From the IMG/VR virus record IMGVR_UViG_3300047409_000414, positions 1 through 34,653 of that record: DNA of 34,653 bases, one strand, 5' to 3'. Positions 1 to 6,320 of this stretch are shown here, piece by piece. The DNA is from a virus. A program made the translations under genes and the position numbers. Every line of letters starts with the position of its first letter. Within the stretch, counting starts at the first letter, position 1. The notes under the pieces are model-generated. The model was not told where the DNA came from. It worked only from the letters and a program-made list of their open reading frames with translations, and made no database searches.

Positions 1-149
1 CGAAGGTACGCAAGAACGGTCACGATACCCCAGCCAGCCCTCAATAGGCCGGCTCCGACTACCCGCTTGAAGCATATGCAAAATCCGACTGGCGACGCGA
101 TCGGCGGCGCATGCGCGTCGCTGTGGCTCAACCTTATAGGGGATTAGCG
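1..149 (+). other. Left edge: leader of early operon, possible small ORFs
   Basis: No convincing gene lies here. A plus-strand frame open from the window edge ends at a TAG at 45-47 and could be the last 14 codons of a truncated gene. A 23-codon ORF starting ATG at 76 ends with TAG at 145-147, two bases before the ATG of the next gene. It could be a coupled leader peptide or chance. A purine-rich stretch at about 138-142 probably serves as ribosome binding site for the gene at 150. No -35/-10 pair was recognised, so the early promoter may lie outside the window. Confidence 0.25.
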
Positions 150-677
150 ATGGCCCGATCAGCGAAGGATGGAACCAACGGCAAGAAGGGCAAGCAGACC
201 GAGCATCCAGCTACCGCAGGCCATAACGGTCTGAGTGAGGACGATAAGCGCACCCGGTTTTTCAATTACTGCACCAACTGGGAGGCCGCCCGCGCAGCCG
301 TCAAGATCATCGAGGAAGAGGCCAAGAGCGTGCTGGGCAAGCACGTTATCCGTGATTTCCGCACCCAGATCGCGCAGCGCACGCCCGAGGGTGAGGCCAG
401 AATCCGGGAACGCATCGAGACAGCCCTGCGGATCCTGCGCTGGAATGCCAAGGCGCTCGGCACGCAAGCCAACTTTCTGGAGGACGACGATCGTACCCCC
501 GCCGTCGAACGGGCCGAGGAAGAGGGCAAGCGCGATGGTCTCGCCGGCGCTCCCTGCAAGACCGACTACGCGCCCGACACCGAGCAATACCGTCGGTACA
601 TGACGGGTTACCACGCCGGCCAGGCCGTGATGGTCAAGGCTGGCATCAAGCCGATGCCAACGCAACCGGATGCGTGA
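150..677 (+). CDS. Early phage protein with ribosome-modulation-factor-like C-terminus
   Basis: This is a 175-residue protein if started at ATG 150, which has a ribosome binding site just upstream. A start at 111 would add 13 residues without one. The N-terminal 20 or so residues are Lys/Gly-rich and probably disordered. The middle is charged and helical. The last 45 residues (pattern EEGKRDGLAG, then Y, then YMTGYHAGQ) resemble the ribosome modulation factor (RMF) family, in which a small basic protein helps inactivate ribosomes as 100S dimers. This is resemblance by eye, not a domain hit. It heads the early operon and its stop overlaps the start of the resolvase gene. A ribosome-associated role in infected cells is inference; it could equally be a nucleic-acid-binding protein of another kind. 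Confidence 0.75.
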   Translation: MARSAKDGTNGKKGKQTEHPATAGHNGLSEDDKRTRFFNYCTNWEAARAAVKIIEEEAKSVLGKHVIRDFRTQIAQRTPEGEARIRERIETALRILRWNAKALGTQANFLEDDDRTPAVERAEEEGKRDGLAGAPCKTDYAPDTEQYRRYMTGYHAGQAVMVKAGIKPMPTQPDA

Positions 678-1224
678 TGTGCACGGCGATCCAAATTACA
701 TCCTGGCGCTCGATCTCGCGCTGAAGACTGGCTTCGCCTTTGGCGCGGTCGGCACGCCGGTGCCTGAGTTCGGATCGCATAAGCTGTGTGACGACGGCGA
801 GCAGCTCGGCGTCCGCTTCCGCGCGCTGCGCACCTGGCTGATCAAGATGCTGGCCGAGCGGCCGTCGACAACGCGCGTGATCTTCGAGGCGCCGATCCTT
901 CGGCCGCACGACAAGATCGGTACCGTGCGCGCGTTGTGCGGCTATGCCGCGATCGTCGAGGAGCTGTTCGAACAGCGGCCGGCCATCAGGCTGACCGAGG
1001 CGACGCCGAGCGAGCATCGGCGCCACTTCCTGGGCAACATCAACAAGCTCAAGAGCAAGGCCATCAAGGATCTGACGGTCGCGAAGTGTCGACGGCTCGG
1101 CTGGAACCCAACCGACACCGACGCCGCCGACGCTTTGAGCCTCTGGCACTACCAATGCGCACTCATTGATCCGCGCCTCGCGATCGAGGCGTCGCCGCTG
1201 TTTCTGCGGAGGGCTGCATCGTGA
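670..1224 (+). CDS. RuvC-like Holliday junction resolvase
   Basis: The 184-residue protein has the RNase H-like fold signature of RuvC-type resolvases. Asp15 lies in the first strand (ILALDLALKTGFAF), Glu73 in VIFEAP, and a C-terminal acidic pair, Asp151 and Asp154, in DTDAADALSLW. In this family four acidic residues bind two metal ions and cut four-way junctions symmetrically. Phage members resolve recombination or replication intermediates before packaging. The gene overlaps the upstream gene by 8 bp and the downstream gcrA by 4 bp, so it is translated as part of one early operon. An alternative GTG start lies at 679. Length is close to that of bacterial RuvC (about 170 residues). Confidence 0.88.
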   Translation: MRDVHGDPNYILALDLALKTGFAFGAVGTPVPEFGSHKLCDDGEQLGVRFRALRTWLIKMLAERPSTTRVIFEAPILRPHDKIGTVRALCGYAAIVEELFEQRPAIRLTEATPSEHRRHFLGNINKLKSKAIKDLTVAKCRRLGWNPTDTDAADALSLWHYQCALIDPRLAIEASPLFLRRAAS

Positions 1225-1655
1225 GCAAGAGCGAGTTCTGGGTGGAACACCCCGAGGCCGAGCTGCTGATGCGCGAGATGTTCGAGGATGGCTTCACCAT
1301 GAGCCAGATCGGTGCGGTCATCGGCTGCTCGCGCAATGCCGTGATCGGCAAGGTGCATCGTCTCGGGCTTGAGCGCTTCGTGCCGCGTGCAACGCCGTTG
1401 CTGCGGCAGCCGCAGGCAACCAGACGCGCGCGATCGCCGCGACCGCCACCGCCACCGCCGAAGCCATTGCTGGTCGAGGTCGAGGCGCCGACGGCGGAGC
1501 ACGCGCACAAGCAGATCACCGAGCTACAGCACGGCGATTGCCGCTGGCCGGTCGGCGAGCCGGCGGACTTCTGCTTCTGCGCCGAGCCCCAGCGCTGGGA
1601 CTCGAGCTATTGCGCCTACCACGATGACCTCAGCCGGGAGCGCAAGCGCCGATGA
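1221..1655 (+). CDS. gcrA: Phage-encoded GcrA-family cell-cycle regulator
   Basis: This 144-residue protein has a GTG start overlapping the upstream stop. It carries both GcrA hallmarks: an N-terminal helix-turn-helix (about residues 20-50, ending RNAVIGKVHRLGL) and a C-terminal Cys-rich segment (CRWPVGEP...FCFCAEP...SYCAYH). A Pro/Arg-rich linker separates them. In alphaproteobacteria GcrA binds sigma70-RNA polymerase and activates promoters carrying CcrM-methylated GANTC sites in S phase. A phage copy could redirect this circuit or activate phage promoters that carry GANTC. No GANTC methyltransferase gene was seen in the window, so methylation would come from the host. The identification is strong; the role in infection is inference. 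Confidence 0.93.
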   Translation: MSKSEFWVEHPEAELLMREMFEDGFTMSQIGAVIGCSRNAVIGKVHRLGLERFVPRATPLLRQPQATRRARSPRPPPPPPKPLLVEVEAPTAEHAHKQITELQHGDCRWPVGEPADFCFCAEPQRWDSSYCAYHDDLSRERKRR

Positions 1656-1981
1656 CCCGACGATGCCCGCACTGCCAGCAGGTCTTGCCTGAGTTTCGGC
1701 TCGGCGTGCGATTGCCGCCGCTCAAGGCGCGCATCTTCGACCTGGTCCAGCGCGGTGGAGAGGATGGCATCCTGGCGAGCGACCTTCTCAACATCGCGTA
1801 TGCCGATCCGCCCGCTAGCGGTCGCAAGATTTTGAGCTCGCACATCCACCAGATCAATGAGGCGATCGAGGACACCGGTTATCGCATCGTCGGTGGGCAA
1901 GGTGGCAATCGTCGGCCCGATCGCAAGACGTGCCCGGGCGTCTATCGGCTGGTGAACAAGCGTATGAGGAGGGCCGCATGA
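1652..1981 (+). CDS. Zn-finger / winged-helix-like early protein
   Basis: A 109-residue protein whose ATG overlaps the gcrA stop (ATGA). The N-terminus has a CPHC pair that could be half of a zinc ribbon. Residues of about 24-95 (LPPLKARIFDLV, then GILASDLLNIAY, then ILSSHIHQINEAI, then YRIVGG) look like a winged-helix fold of the response-regulator C-terminal type, which binds DNA. It sits between a transcription regulator and an HNH nuclease in a tightly packed operon. A DNA-binding regulator is the most reasonable reading, but no specific family was recognised. Confidence 0.75.
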   Translation: MTRRCPHCQQVLPEFRLGVRLPPLKARIFDLVQRGGEDGILASDLLNIAYADPPASGRKILSSHIHQINEAIEDTGYRIVGGQGGNRRPDRKTCPGVYRLVNKRMRRAA

Positions 1982-2463
1982 ACAAGTGCGAGCACCCCCG
2001 TTCTGAAATACGTCGGCGCGTTCAGTCAAACGGCGTAGTTGCCTACTGGCGGCAGTGCCTTGATTGCTTCCAGGTCGTCGGTAGTGCCGTCAAACACTGC
2101 GATGCGCCAGCGGATGCTTTGCCATTCGATGAAATGGCGCGCCAGCACTATTGGGCCGAACAAGAGCAAGCGCACCGAAACGACTGGGAACAGCGTCAGC
2201 AACAGCGCCGCAGAGAAGATCAGCAGAGAGATCGAGAATGGTGGGACCGTTATAACGATTACCTCGAAGGTGATGGATGGCAGAGGAAGCGGGATTTAGT
2301 TTTTGCTCGCGACGCCAAGCGTTGTCAGGCCAGGCTCGATGGATGCTCGATCTTTGCCACTCAGGTGCACCACCTGACTTACCGGCACGTCTTTAACGAA
2401 CCGTTGTTTGACTTGGTGGCCGTTTGTCAGTCCTGCCACGAACAACTGCACCACGATGAGTGA
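1978..2463 (+). CDS. HNH endonuclease (early region)
   Basis: A 161-residue protein. The start at ATG 1978 is chosen because AGGAGGG lies just upstream and it overlaps the previous stop as ATGA; the open frame extends 16 codons further. The N-terminus has Cys/His pairs (NKCEH and CLDC) that may bind zinc. A charged Gln/Arg-rich helix (about 75-95) follows. The C-terminal HNH motif has CQARLDGC, then VHHLTYRH, Asn and CQSCHEQLHH, the beta-beta-alpha-metal fold that nicks or cuts DNA. It could be a free-standing homing-type nuclease or a replication-associated nickase. It lies between a putative regulator and the primase-helicase and overlaps the latter. Confidence 0.85.
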   Translation: MNKCEHPRSEIRRRVQSNGVVAYWRQCLDCFQVVGSAVKHCDAPADALPFDEMARQHYWAEQEQAHRNDWEQRQQQRRREDQQRDREWWDRYNDYLEGDGWQRKRDLVFARDAKRCQARLDGCSIFATQVHHLTYRHVFNEPLFDLVAVCQSCHEQLHHDE

Positions 2464-4448
2464 TGATCCGCATGACCGTCTTCTCGGCACAAGAGCTATT
2501 GAAGCGGCACAGCATCGACTTCGTCGAGAGCCGGAAGGGTAAGTACACCACCGATTGCCCGAATTGCTCGGGTAATTACCTGAACGTCGAAATCAAACGC
2601 GATGGGGTCGTGTGGTTCTGCCAATCGTGTCAGCAGGGCGCCGGCGAGAAATTCGAGCAGGCAAAGCCCACCGGCGAGCTCGGACCGATCAAAGCGGTGT
2701 ACGACTACACCGATGAAACCGGCAAGCTGTTGTTTCAGGTATTGCGATTCGAACCAATCAATGGCGCCAAGGAATTCCGCCAGCGCACCGGGCCCGATCA
2801 GGAGAAGTGGTCGATCAAGGGCGTGCGGATCGTGCCGTTCAATCTTCCCGCAGTGCTGGAAGCGATCGCAAACGAGCAGACGGTTTTTGTGTGCGAGGGC
2901 GAGAAGGACGTTCTGACACTGCAGCGCCTCGGCATTGTCGCGACGTGCAATCCGATGGGCGCCCAAAAGTGGCGGCGCGAATTCAATGAGCTCTTGCGTG
3001 GTGGCGACATGGTCATCGCCATCGATAACGATGATCCCGGTCGCGAGCATGGCCAACTGGTTGCGCAAAACCTTCTGCCCGTCGCCAAGCGCGTGCGGTT
3101 GCTCGATCTTGCGAAGCACTGGCCGACCATCGAAGTCAGCGACGACGTCACCGATTGGATCGAGCAGGGTGGCAGCCCGGAAGCGCTGTGGTCGATCGTC
3201 GAACAACTCCCGACGCTTGATGAAATCAAACTGAACGGCAGCGGCAACGGCCATGATGAGGCAAAGGTAAACGCAACCCCAGCGTTGCGTCTCTATCTGC
3301 CGAGCGTTTACATCTTTCCCGAGGCGACGGGGATACCCGGGCGCGAATGGATTCATGGTGGGCACTATATCCGCGGCGCAGCCACGGCGACGGTCGCACC
3401 AGGCGGCACGGGCAAGACGACGTTGAGCCTTTACGAGGCCATGATCATGGCCGGCGAGGGATATCGCGTCTGGTACATCAGCGGCGAAGATCCGCGAGTT
3501 GAAATCGATCGACGCCTGGCCGCGCACGTTCAATGGCACAAGTCCGACTTACTGCGCATTCAAGGAAACCTTTTCATCGACGATCGTGAAAGCTATCCGA
3601 TAAAGCTCACAAAGGCCGCACGCGGTGCATCTGTCGTGTTCGACGACCAATGGATCGATTTATTTGCGGCCGGCATTCGCAGGAATCGCTTGGACGTTGT
3701 GACGATCGATCCCTTCATCACGTTCCACACCGTTCCTGAAAACGACAACACCGCGATGGATATGATCATCAAACGCGTCTCGCAGGTCTGCATCGCCGAA
3801 AGGTGCTGCGTTGAGTTCAGTCATCACGTTCGCAAGCCTGCGCAGGCGCAAGCCGAGATCACAGTCGATGACGCGCGCGGGGGCGGCGCGATCGTCAACG
3901 CAGTGCGCTCGTGCCGCGTCATCAACCGTATGTCAACCGAGTTGGCCCAGCAGGCGCGCGTCGATCTGGACAAACGCTCGATGTATCTGCGGCTCGACCC
4001 AGGAAAGCGCAACATGGCGCCAGCCGAGAGCGCATCGTGGTGGCGTCTGGTGTCGGTCAAGATCGCCAACGGCGTCGACAGTGTTCAAGCGATCGAGCGC
4101 TGGGAATTCCCCAAACTATTCGGCGAGGTGTCGGTCGCCGACGCCGAGGCTATTCGGGAGATCGTGCGCAAGGGTGAATCGCGCGCCGACCCTCGCTCAC
4201 CGCATTGGCTCGGGCACGACCTGGCCAAGCGCTTCAAGCGTGACGTCAACAGCAAGGGCGATCGCATCTGGATGAACGCCGTCATCGGCACCTGGCTCGC
4301 CAACGGGTGGTTTGCGAAGGAGCAAAAGTTCGACCCCGACCTGCGCAAGCCACGCACGTTCTACGTGTTGTCGTCTGGCCCCGCCGATCAAACCGCTGCT
4401 GATGCCGACAGCAACATCCCCCCGATGACGAATACCAAGAGGATATGA
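2460..4448 (+). CDS. Bifunctional DNA primase-helicase (Zn finger, TOPRIM, AAA)
   Basis: A 662-residue replication protein (GTG 2460; ATG 2463 or ATG 2472 are alternatives, the last giving the family-like start MTVFSAQELL). Domains in order: a CHC2-like zinc finger with CPNC at 33-36 and CQSC at 54-57; a TOPRIM domain with VCEGEKD (144-150) and IAIDNDDPG (187-194), whose acidic residues bind metal for primer synthesis; then a RepA/RecA-like ATPase with Walker A APGGTGKTT (313-321) and a Walker B candidate VVTIDPF. The arrangement resembles plasmid/phage helicase-primases that prime and unwind the replicon's own origin. The C-terminus may form a winged helix. It ends 20 bp before the repeat array at 4468-4634, the likely origin. 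Confidence 0.92.
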   Translation: MMIRMTVFSAQELLKRHSIDFVESRKGKYTTDCPNCSGNYLNVEIKRDGVVWFCQSCQQGAGEKFEQAKPTGELGPIKAVYDYTDETGKLLFQVLRFEPINGAKEFRQRTGPDQEKWSIKGVRIVPFNLPAVLEAIANEQTVFVCEGEKDVLTLQRLGIVATCNPMGAQKWRREFNELLRGGDMVIAIDNDDPGREHGQLVAQNLLPVAKRVRLLDLAKHWPTIEVSDDVTDWIEQGGSPEALWSIVEQLPTLDEIKLNGSGNGHDEAKVNATPALRLYLPSVYIFPEATGIPGREWIHGGHYIRGAATATVAPGGTGKTTLSLYEAMIMAGEGYRVWYISGEDPRVEIDRRLAAHVQWHKSDLLRIQGNLFIDDRESYPIKLTKAARGASVVFDDQWIDLFAAGIRRNRLDVVTIDPFITFHTVPENDNTAMDMIIKRVSQVCIAERCCVEFSHHVRKPAQAQAEITVDDARGGGAIVNAVRSCRVINRMSTELAQQARVDLDKRSMYLRLDPGKRNMAPAESASWWRLVSVKIANGVDSVQAIERWEFPKLFGEVSVADAEAIREIVRKGESRADPRSPHWLGHDLAKRFKRDVNSKGDRIWMNAVIGTWLANGWFAKEQKFDPDLRKPRTFYVLSSGPADQTAADADSNIPPMTNTKRI

Positions 4449-4467
4449 ACCTGTGAGCGTGCAACCG

Positions 4468-4634
4468 TGCGCCAGTCGGAAACATCAACTGGCGCAGACT
4501 GGCGCAAACCGGTCCCGGAGGGGGTAGTGCGCCAGTGCGCCAGTCCAGGCCCCCCCCTACGGGGGGGGGCCCTGGTGGGGGACCTGACTGGCGCAGAGGC
4601 GCACGGGCCAACCGACTGGCGCACGACTGGCGCA
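4468..4634 (+). repeat. Iteron-like array of eight 9-bp repeats; candidate origin
   Basis: The 9-mer ACTGGCGCA occurs exactly eight times in 167 bp. Five copies are direct (4488-4496, 4498-4506, 4587-4595, 4615-4623, 4626-4634). Three are inverted, reading TGCGCCAGT (4468-4476, 4528-4536, 4536-4544). Inverted copies at 4528-4544 face direct copies from 4587 across a G/C hairpin. Exact copies were not noticed elsewhere in the window. Clustered short repeats next to a replication initiator are the usual form of a theta-type origin. No AT-rich unwinding tract is evident, which argues for caution. A short frame open through the region gives low-complexity protein and is treated as chance. Confidence 0.7.
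4545..4575. other. G/C-only hairpin inside the repeat array
   Basis: Left arm CCAGG followed by eight C (4545-4557), loop TAC, then nine G followed by CCCTGG (4561-4574). The arms pair almost completely with one extra base. No U-tract follows, so it is not a standard terminator. Its central position between facing repeat copies suggests a structural element of the putative origin, for example a single-strand priming hairpin. Confidence 0.6.
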
Positions 4635-4660
4635 GAAACCCGCGGAGGAGTGAGAGGCAG

Positions 4661-4747
4661 ATGACCGAGACCCAGGAGCGCGTGGCCGTCGTGCTGGCCA
4701 TCGTGGCCGCAGCCGTCATCATCGTCCTGATGCTGGTGCTGACGTGA
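4661..4747 (+). CDS. Single-pass membrane micropeptide (28 aa)
   Basis: ATG 4661 follows a strong GGAGGAG at 4643-4649. The product has a short acidic N-terminus (MTETQER) and then one hydrophobic helix of about 20 residues (VAVVLAIVAAAVIIVLMLVLT) to the end. It would insert in the inner membrane with the N-terminus probably cytoplasmic. Function is unknown. Small one-helix proteins in phage early regions may act on host membrane proteins or in superinfection exclusion. The open frame extends upstream to 4535, but that part is low-complexity repeat DNA and was not included. Confidence 0.6.
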   Translation: MTETQERVAVVLAIVAAAVIIVLMLVLT

Positions 4748-4801
4748 CCGCCCCCTCGCCTCAAATCCTGCTGAAAAAACTGACATGGGGAGGAACGACG
4801 A

Positions 4802-5128
4802 ATGACCGCCCGCCGGACATTGCCGCAACGTCGCGCCGCCGAAACCTTCGACCTGCGGCACGGCCAGCAGACCGTGACCGTCACCACCGGCTACTACGCC
4901 GACGGCAGCCTCGGCGAGGTGTTCGTGAGCGCGCCCAAGGCTGGCAGCAGCATGGAGGCGATTGCCCGCGACGCCGCAGTCTTGCTGTCGATCGCCATCC
5001 AGCACCGCGTCCCGCTCGACATCCTGCGCCATGCGATCACGCGCGAGGAGGACGGCTCGGCCTCAAGCATTATCGGCGCGGTGATCGACCGGCTCGCCAA
5101 TGCTTCACTTGCGGACAGAGAATGCTAG
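4802..5128 (+). CDS. TSCPD-domain-like small protein
   Basis: A 108-residue protein with a clear ribosome binding site (GGGGAGGA about 10 bp before the ATG). The pattern (TGYYADGSLGEVFVSAPKAGSS, then Arg/Asp, Ala-rich helix, VPLDILRHAI) matches by eye the TSCPD domain. That domain is found at the C-terminus of some ribonucleotide reductases and as stand-alone small proteins in phages. No reductase gene is present, so the stand-alone protein may modulate a host enzyme or have a structural role. It ends tail to tail with the minus-strand gene at 5125, overlapping by 4 bp. Confidence 0.78.
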   Translation: MTARRTLPQRRAAETFDLRHGQQTVTVTTGYYADGSLGEVFVSAPKAGSSMEAIARDAAVLLSIAIQHRVPLDILRHAITREEDGSASSIIGAVIDRLANASLADREC

Positions 5129-5403
5129 AAAAATTTGAGGCTTGCCAGAATGGCTACGACCGCAGCCGCGATCAGCCCGCCGCGCACAGTCAGGCGATAT
5201 TCCATGGCCAGCATCTCGGTGCGCAGAGCGGCAACCTCGCTTCGCACGTAGCCAACATCGGCCTTCGTGGCGACGCCCGACCGCAGCGCATCTTCCATCG
5301 CATCGGCGTGCGCACGCGCCTGCTCGGCGCCAATGCCGGCGCCGGTGAGCCGGTCGACGTAGCGCAGCCGGTCGAACAGCGGTGGCGAGTCAGCAGTGGT
5401 CAT
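5125..5403 (-). CDS. Coiled-coil, C-terminally anchored protein (DUF1640/CCDC90-like)
   Basis: A 92-residue minus-strand protein with GGAG six bases before ATG 5403. The pattern is an amphipathic start (FDRLRYVDRLTGAGIGAEQARAHADAMEDAL), a coiled coil (ATKADVGYVRSEVAALRTEMLAMEYRL), and a C-terminal membrane helix (RGGLIAAAVVAILASLKFF). This fits the DUF1640/CCDC90-type architecture common in proteobacterial genomes and prophages, whose function in bacteria is unclear. It is the only minus-strand gene in the left half and is transcribed divergently from the NusG paralogue across an 82-bp gap, so the two may share regulation. Confidence 0.8.
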   Translation of the reverse strand: MTTADSPPLFDRLRYVDRLTGAGIGAEQARAHADAMEDALRSGVATKADVGYVRSEVAALRTEMLAMEYRLTVRGGLIAAAVVAILASLKFF

Positions 5404-5485
5404 AAGGCGCTCCAGACACCGTCAGGACGGCTAACGGTCCGTACTCTAGCCGCAACGGCAGCGCAGGTAAAATAGGGATTTTACT
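5404..5485. promoter_or_regulatory. Divergent intergenic region with start-site hairpin before nusG-like gene
   Basis: The 82 bp between divergent genes hold two inverted repeats. CGGCTA (5428-5433) pairs with TAGCCG (5447-5452) across 13 bp, which could be an operator. GTAAAAT (5467-5473) pairs with ATTTTAC (5478-5484) around a four-base loop AGGG that is the core of the Shine-Dalgarno sequence. The ATG follows one base later at 5486. Such a hairpin could present or hide the ribosome binding site, or be a protein-binding palindrome. No clear -35/-10 pair was identified. Confidence 0.55.
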
Positions 5486-6001
5486 ATGACCTACTGGGCC
5501 ATTGCGCAGGTCCAGCCGCAGCGGCTGGCAATCACCAAAACGCTGCTCGATCGTGCTGGCTACGAAATCTACGCGCCCCGCGTCCGCACCCGTCGCCAAG
5601 CAACCGTGCCTGGCGGCCTCTCCTCGCTGCTGTTCCCAGGTTACTTGTTCGTGCGCATCACCGACGGCCGGTTCTACCCGGTGCGCTACACGCCCGGCGT
5701 GGTGCGTCTGCTGATGACCGGCGAATGTCCCGCGCGCATGCCCGAGCGCGAAATCGATGGCCTGCGACGGCGTGAGGTCAAAGGGTTCATCTGGCTGCCG
5801 CCCCGGGTTCCTCGGATCGGCGCCAGGATGCGGATCATCAGTGGGCCCTTCGCTGGGCACCTTGCCCTCTTCGAGGGTATGGCCAGCGGCGATCGACTGC
5901 GCGTCCTGTTCGATTTTCTTGGCAGCGCGGTGCGGATCGAGCTCCCCGGGCACGCAGTGGAACCACAAGATGTTGCAATCAACCGTGGTTTGAGATACTA
6001 G
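5486..6001 (+). CDS. NusG/RfaH-type transcription antitermination factor paralogue
   Basis: A 171-residue protein with NusG architecture: an N-terminal NGN domain (YWAIAQVQPQRLAITKTLLDRAGYEIYAPR at 3-32, then LFPGYLFVRI at 49-58, GVVRLL at 71-76), then a KOW domain (about 112-153: GARMRIISGPFAGHLALFEGM, then RVLFDFLGSAVRIELP). NusG-family proteins ride on RNA polymerase, suppress pausing and couple it to Rho, ribosomes or cis signals. Specialised paralogues (RfaH, LoaP) act on long operons with leader signals. This one lies immediately before a 319-bp structured leader and the late operon. An antiterminator for late genes is therefore the leading hypothesis. It lacks the acidic N-terminal extension seen in some housekeeping NusG proteins. 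Confidence 0.9.
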   Translation: MTYWAIAQVQPQRLAITKTLLDRAGYEIYAPRVRTRRQATVPGGLSSLLFPGYLFVRITDGRFYPVRYTPGVVRLLMTGECPARMPEREIDGLRRREVKGFIWLPPRVPRIGARMRIISGPFAGHLALFEGMASGDRLRVLFDFLGSAVRIELPGHAVEPQDVAINRGLRY

Positions 6002-6320
6002 CGAATTTCCACCCTGCCACGGCAAGCGATTGAATTTGCAAAGGGAAGCCCCAAAAACCGGGCGACCCCAAGTGCAGAGCATTTCCGCAAGCACAACGAA
6101 ATCGGCGCCGGGAGGCCCGTGGCAGGCTGTTTTCCTCGTCGCCGTCGGGTCGTGCCTGTACCGCCCAACCGCAGGCACGACCCGCCCCCACAAACGGGCT
6201 AGGAAGGCCGCTGGTGCTTTCCCAGTTGCTGGGCCTGCCTTCCACGTCACCAGCCCAGAAAAACGCACCACGGGCCTCCTGGCGGGCTGGCATCATCCAT
6301 AAACCAGAGGAGCCCCACCT
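6002..6320 (+). promoter_or_regulatory. Structured gene-free leader of the late operon
   Basis: No convincing coding frame was found in these 319 bp. Several inverted repeats are visible. A perfect 13-bp stem is formed by CGGGTCGTGCCTG (6146-6158) and its complement (6172-6184) around a 13-nt loop. GGAAGGC (6202-6208) pairs with GCCTTCC (6237-6243), enclosing CCCAG/CTGGG (6221-6233). Competing with that, GCTGGTG (6210-6216) pairs with CACCAGC (6248-6254). None is followed by a U-tract, so simple intrinsic termination is unlikely. Lying between a NusG paralogue and the late genes, it may carry the cis RNA signal for antitermination. GAGGAG at 6308-6313 serves the next gene. Confidence 0.6.

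Noticed and set aside
2496-3539. 347-codon minus-strand frame
   Set aside because: Opposite the primase-helicase domains, which are unmistakable; product has no recognisable features.
4467-4664. 65-codon frame through the repeat array
   Set aside because: Low-complexity product of the DNA repeats; no ribosome binding site. A coding origin for the repeats cannot be fully excluded.
4744-5475. 243-codon plus-strand frame
   Set aside because: Arg/Pro-rich; overlaps the TSCPD-like gene in another frame and the opposite-strand DUF1640-like gene.
5390-6271. 293-codon minus-strand frame over the NusG-like gene and leader
   Set aside because: Antisense to a clear NusG-family gene, low-complexity, no start signal.
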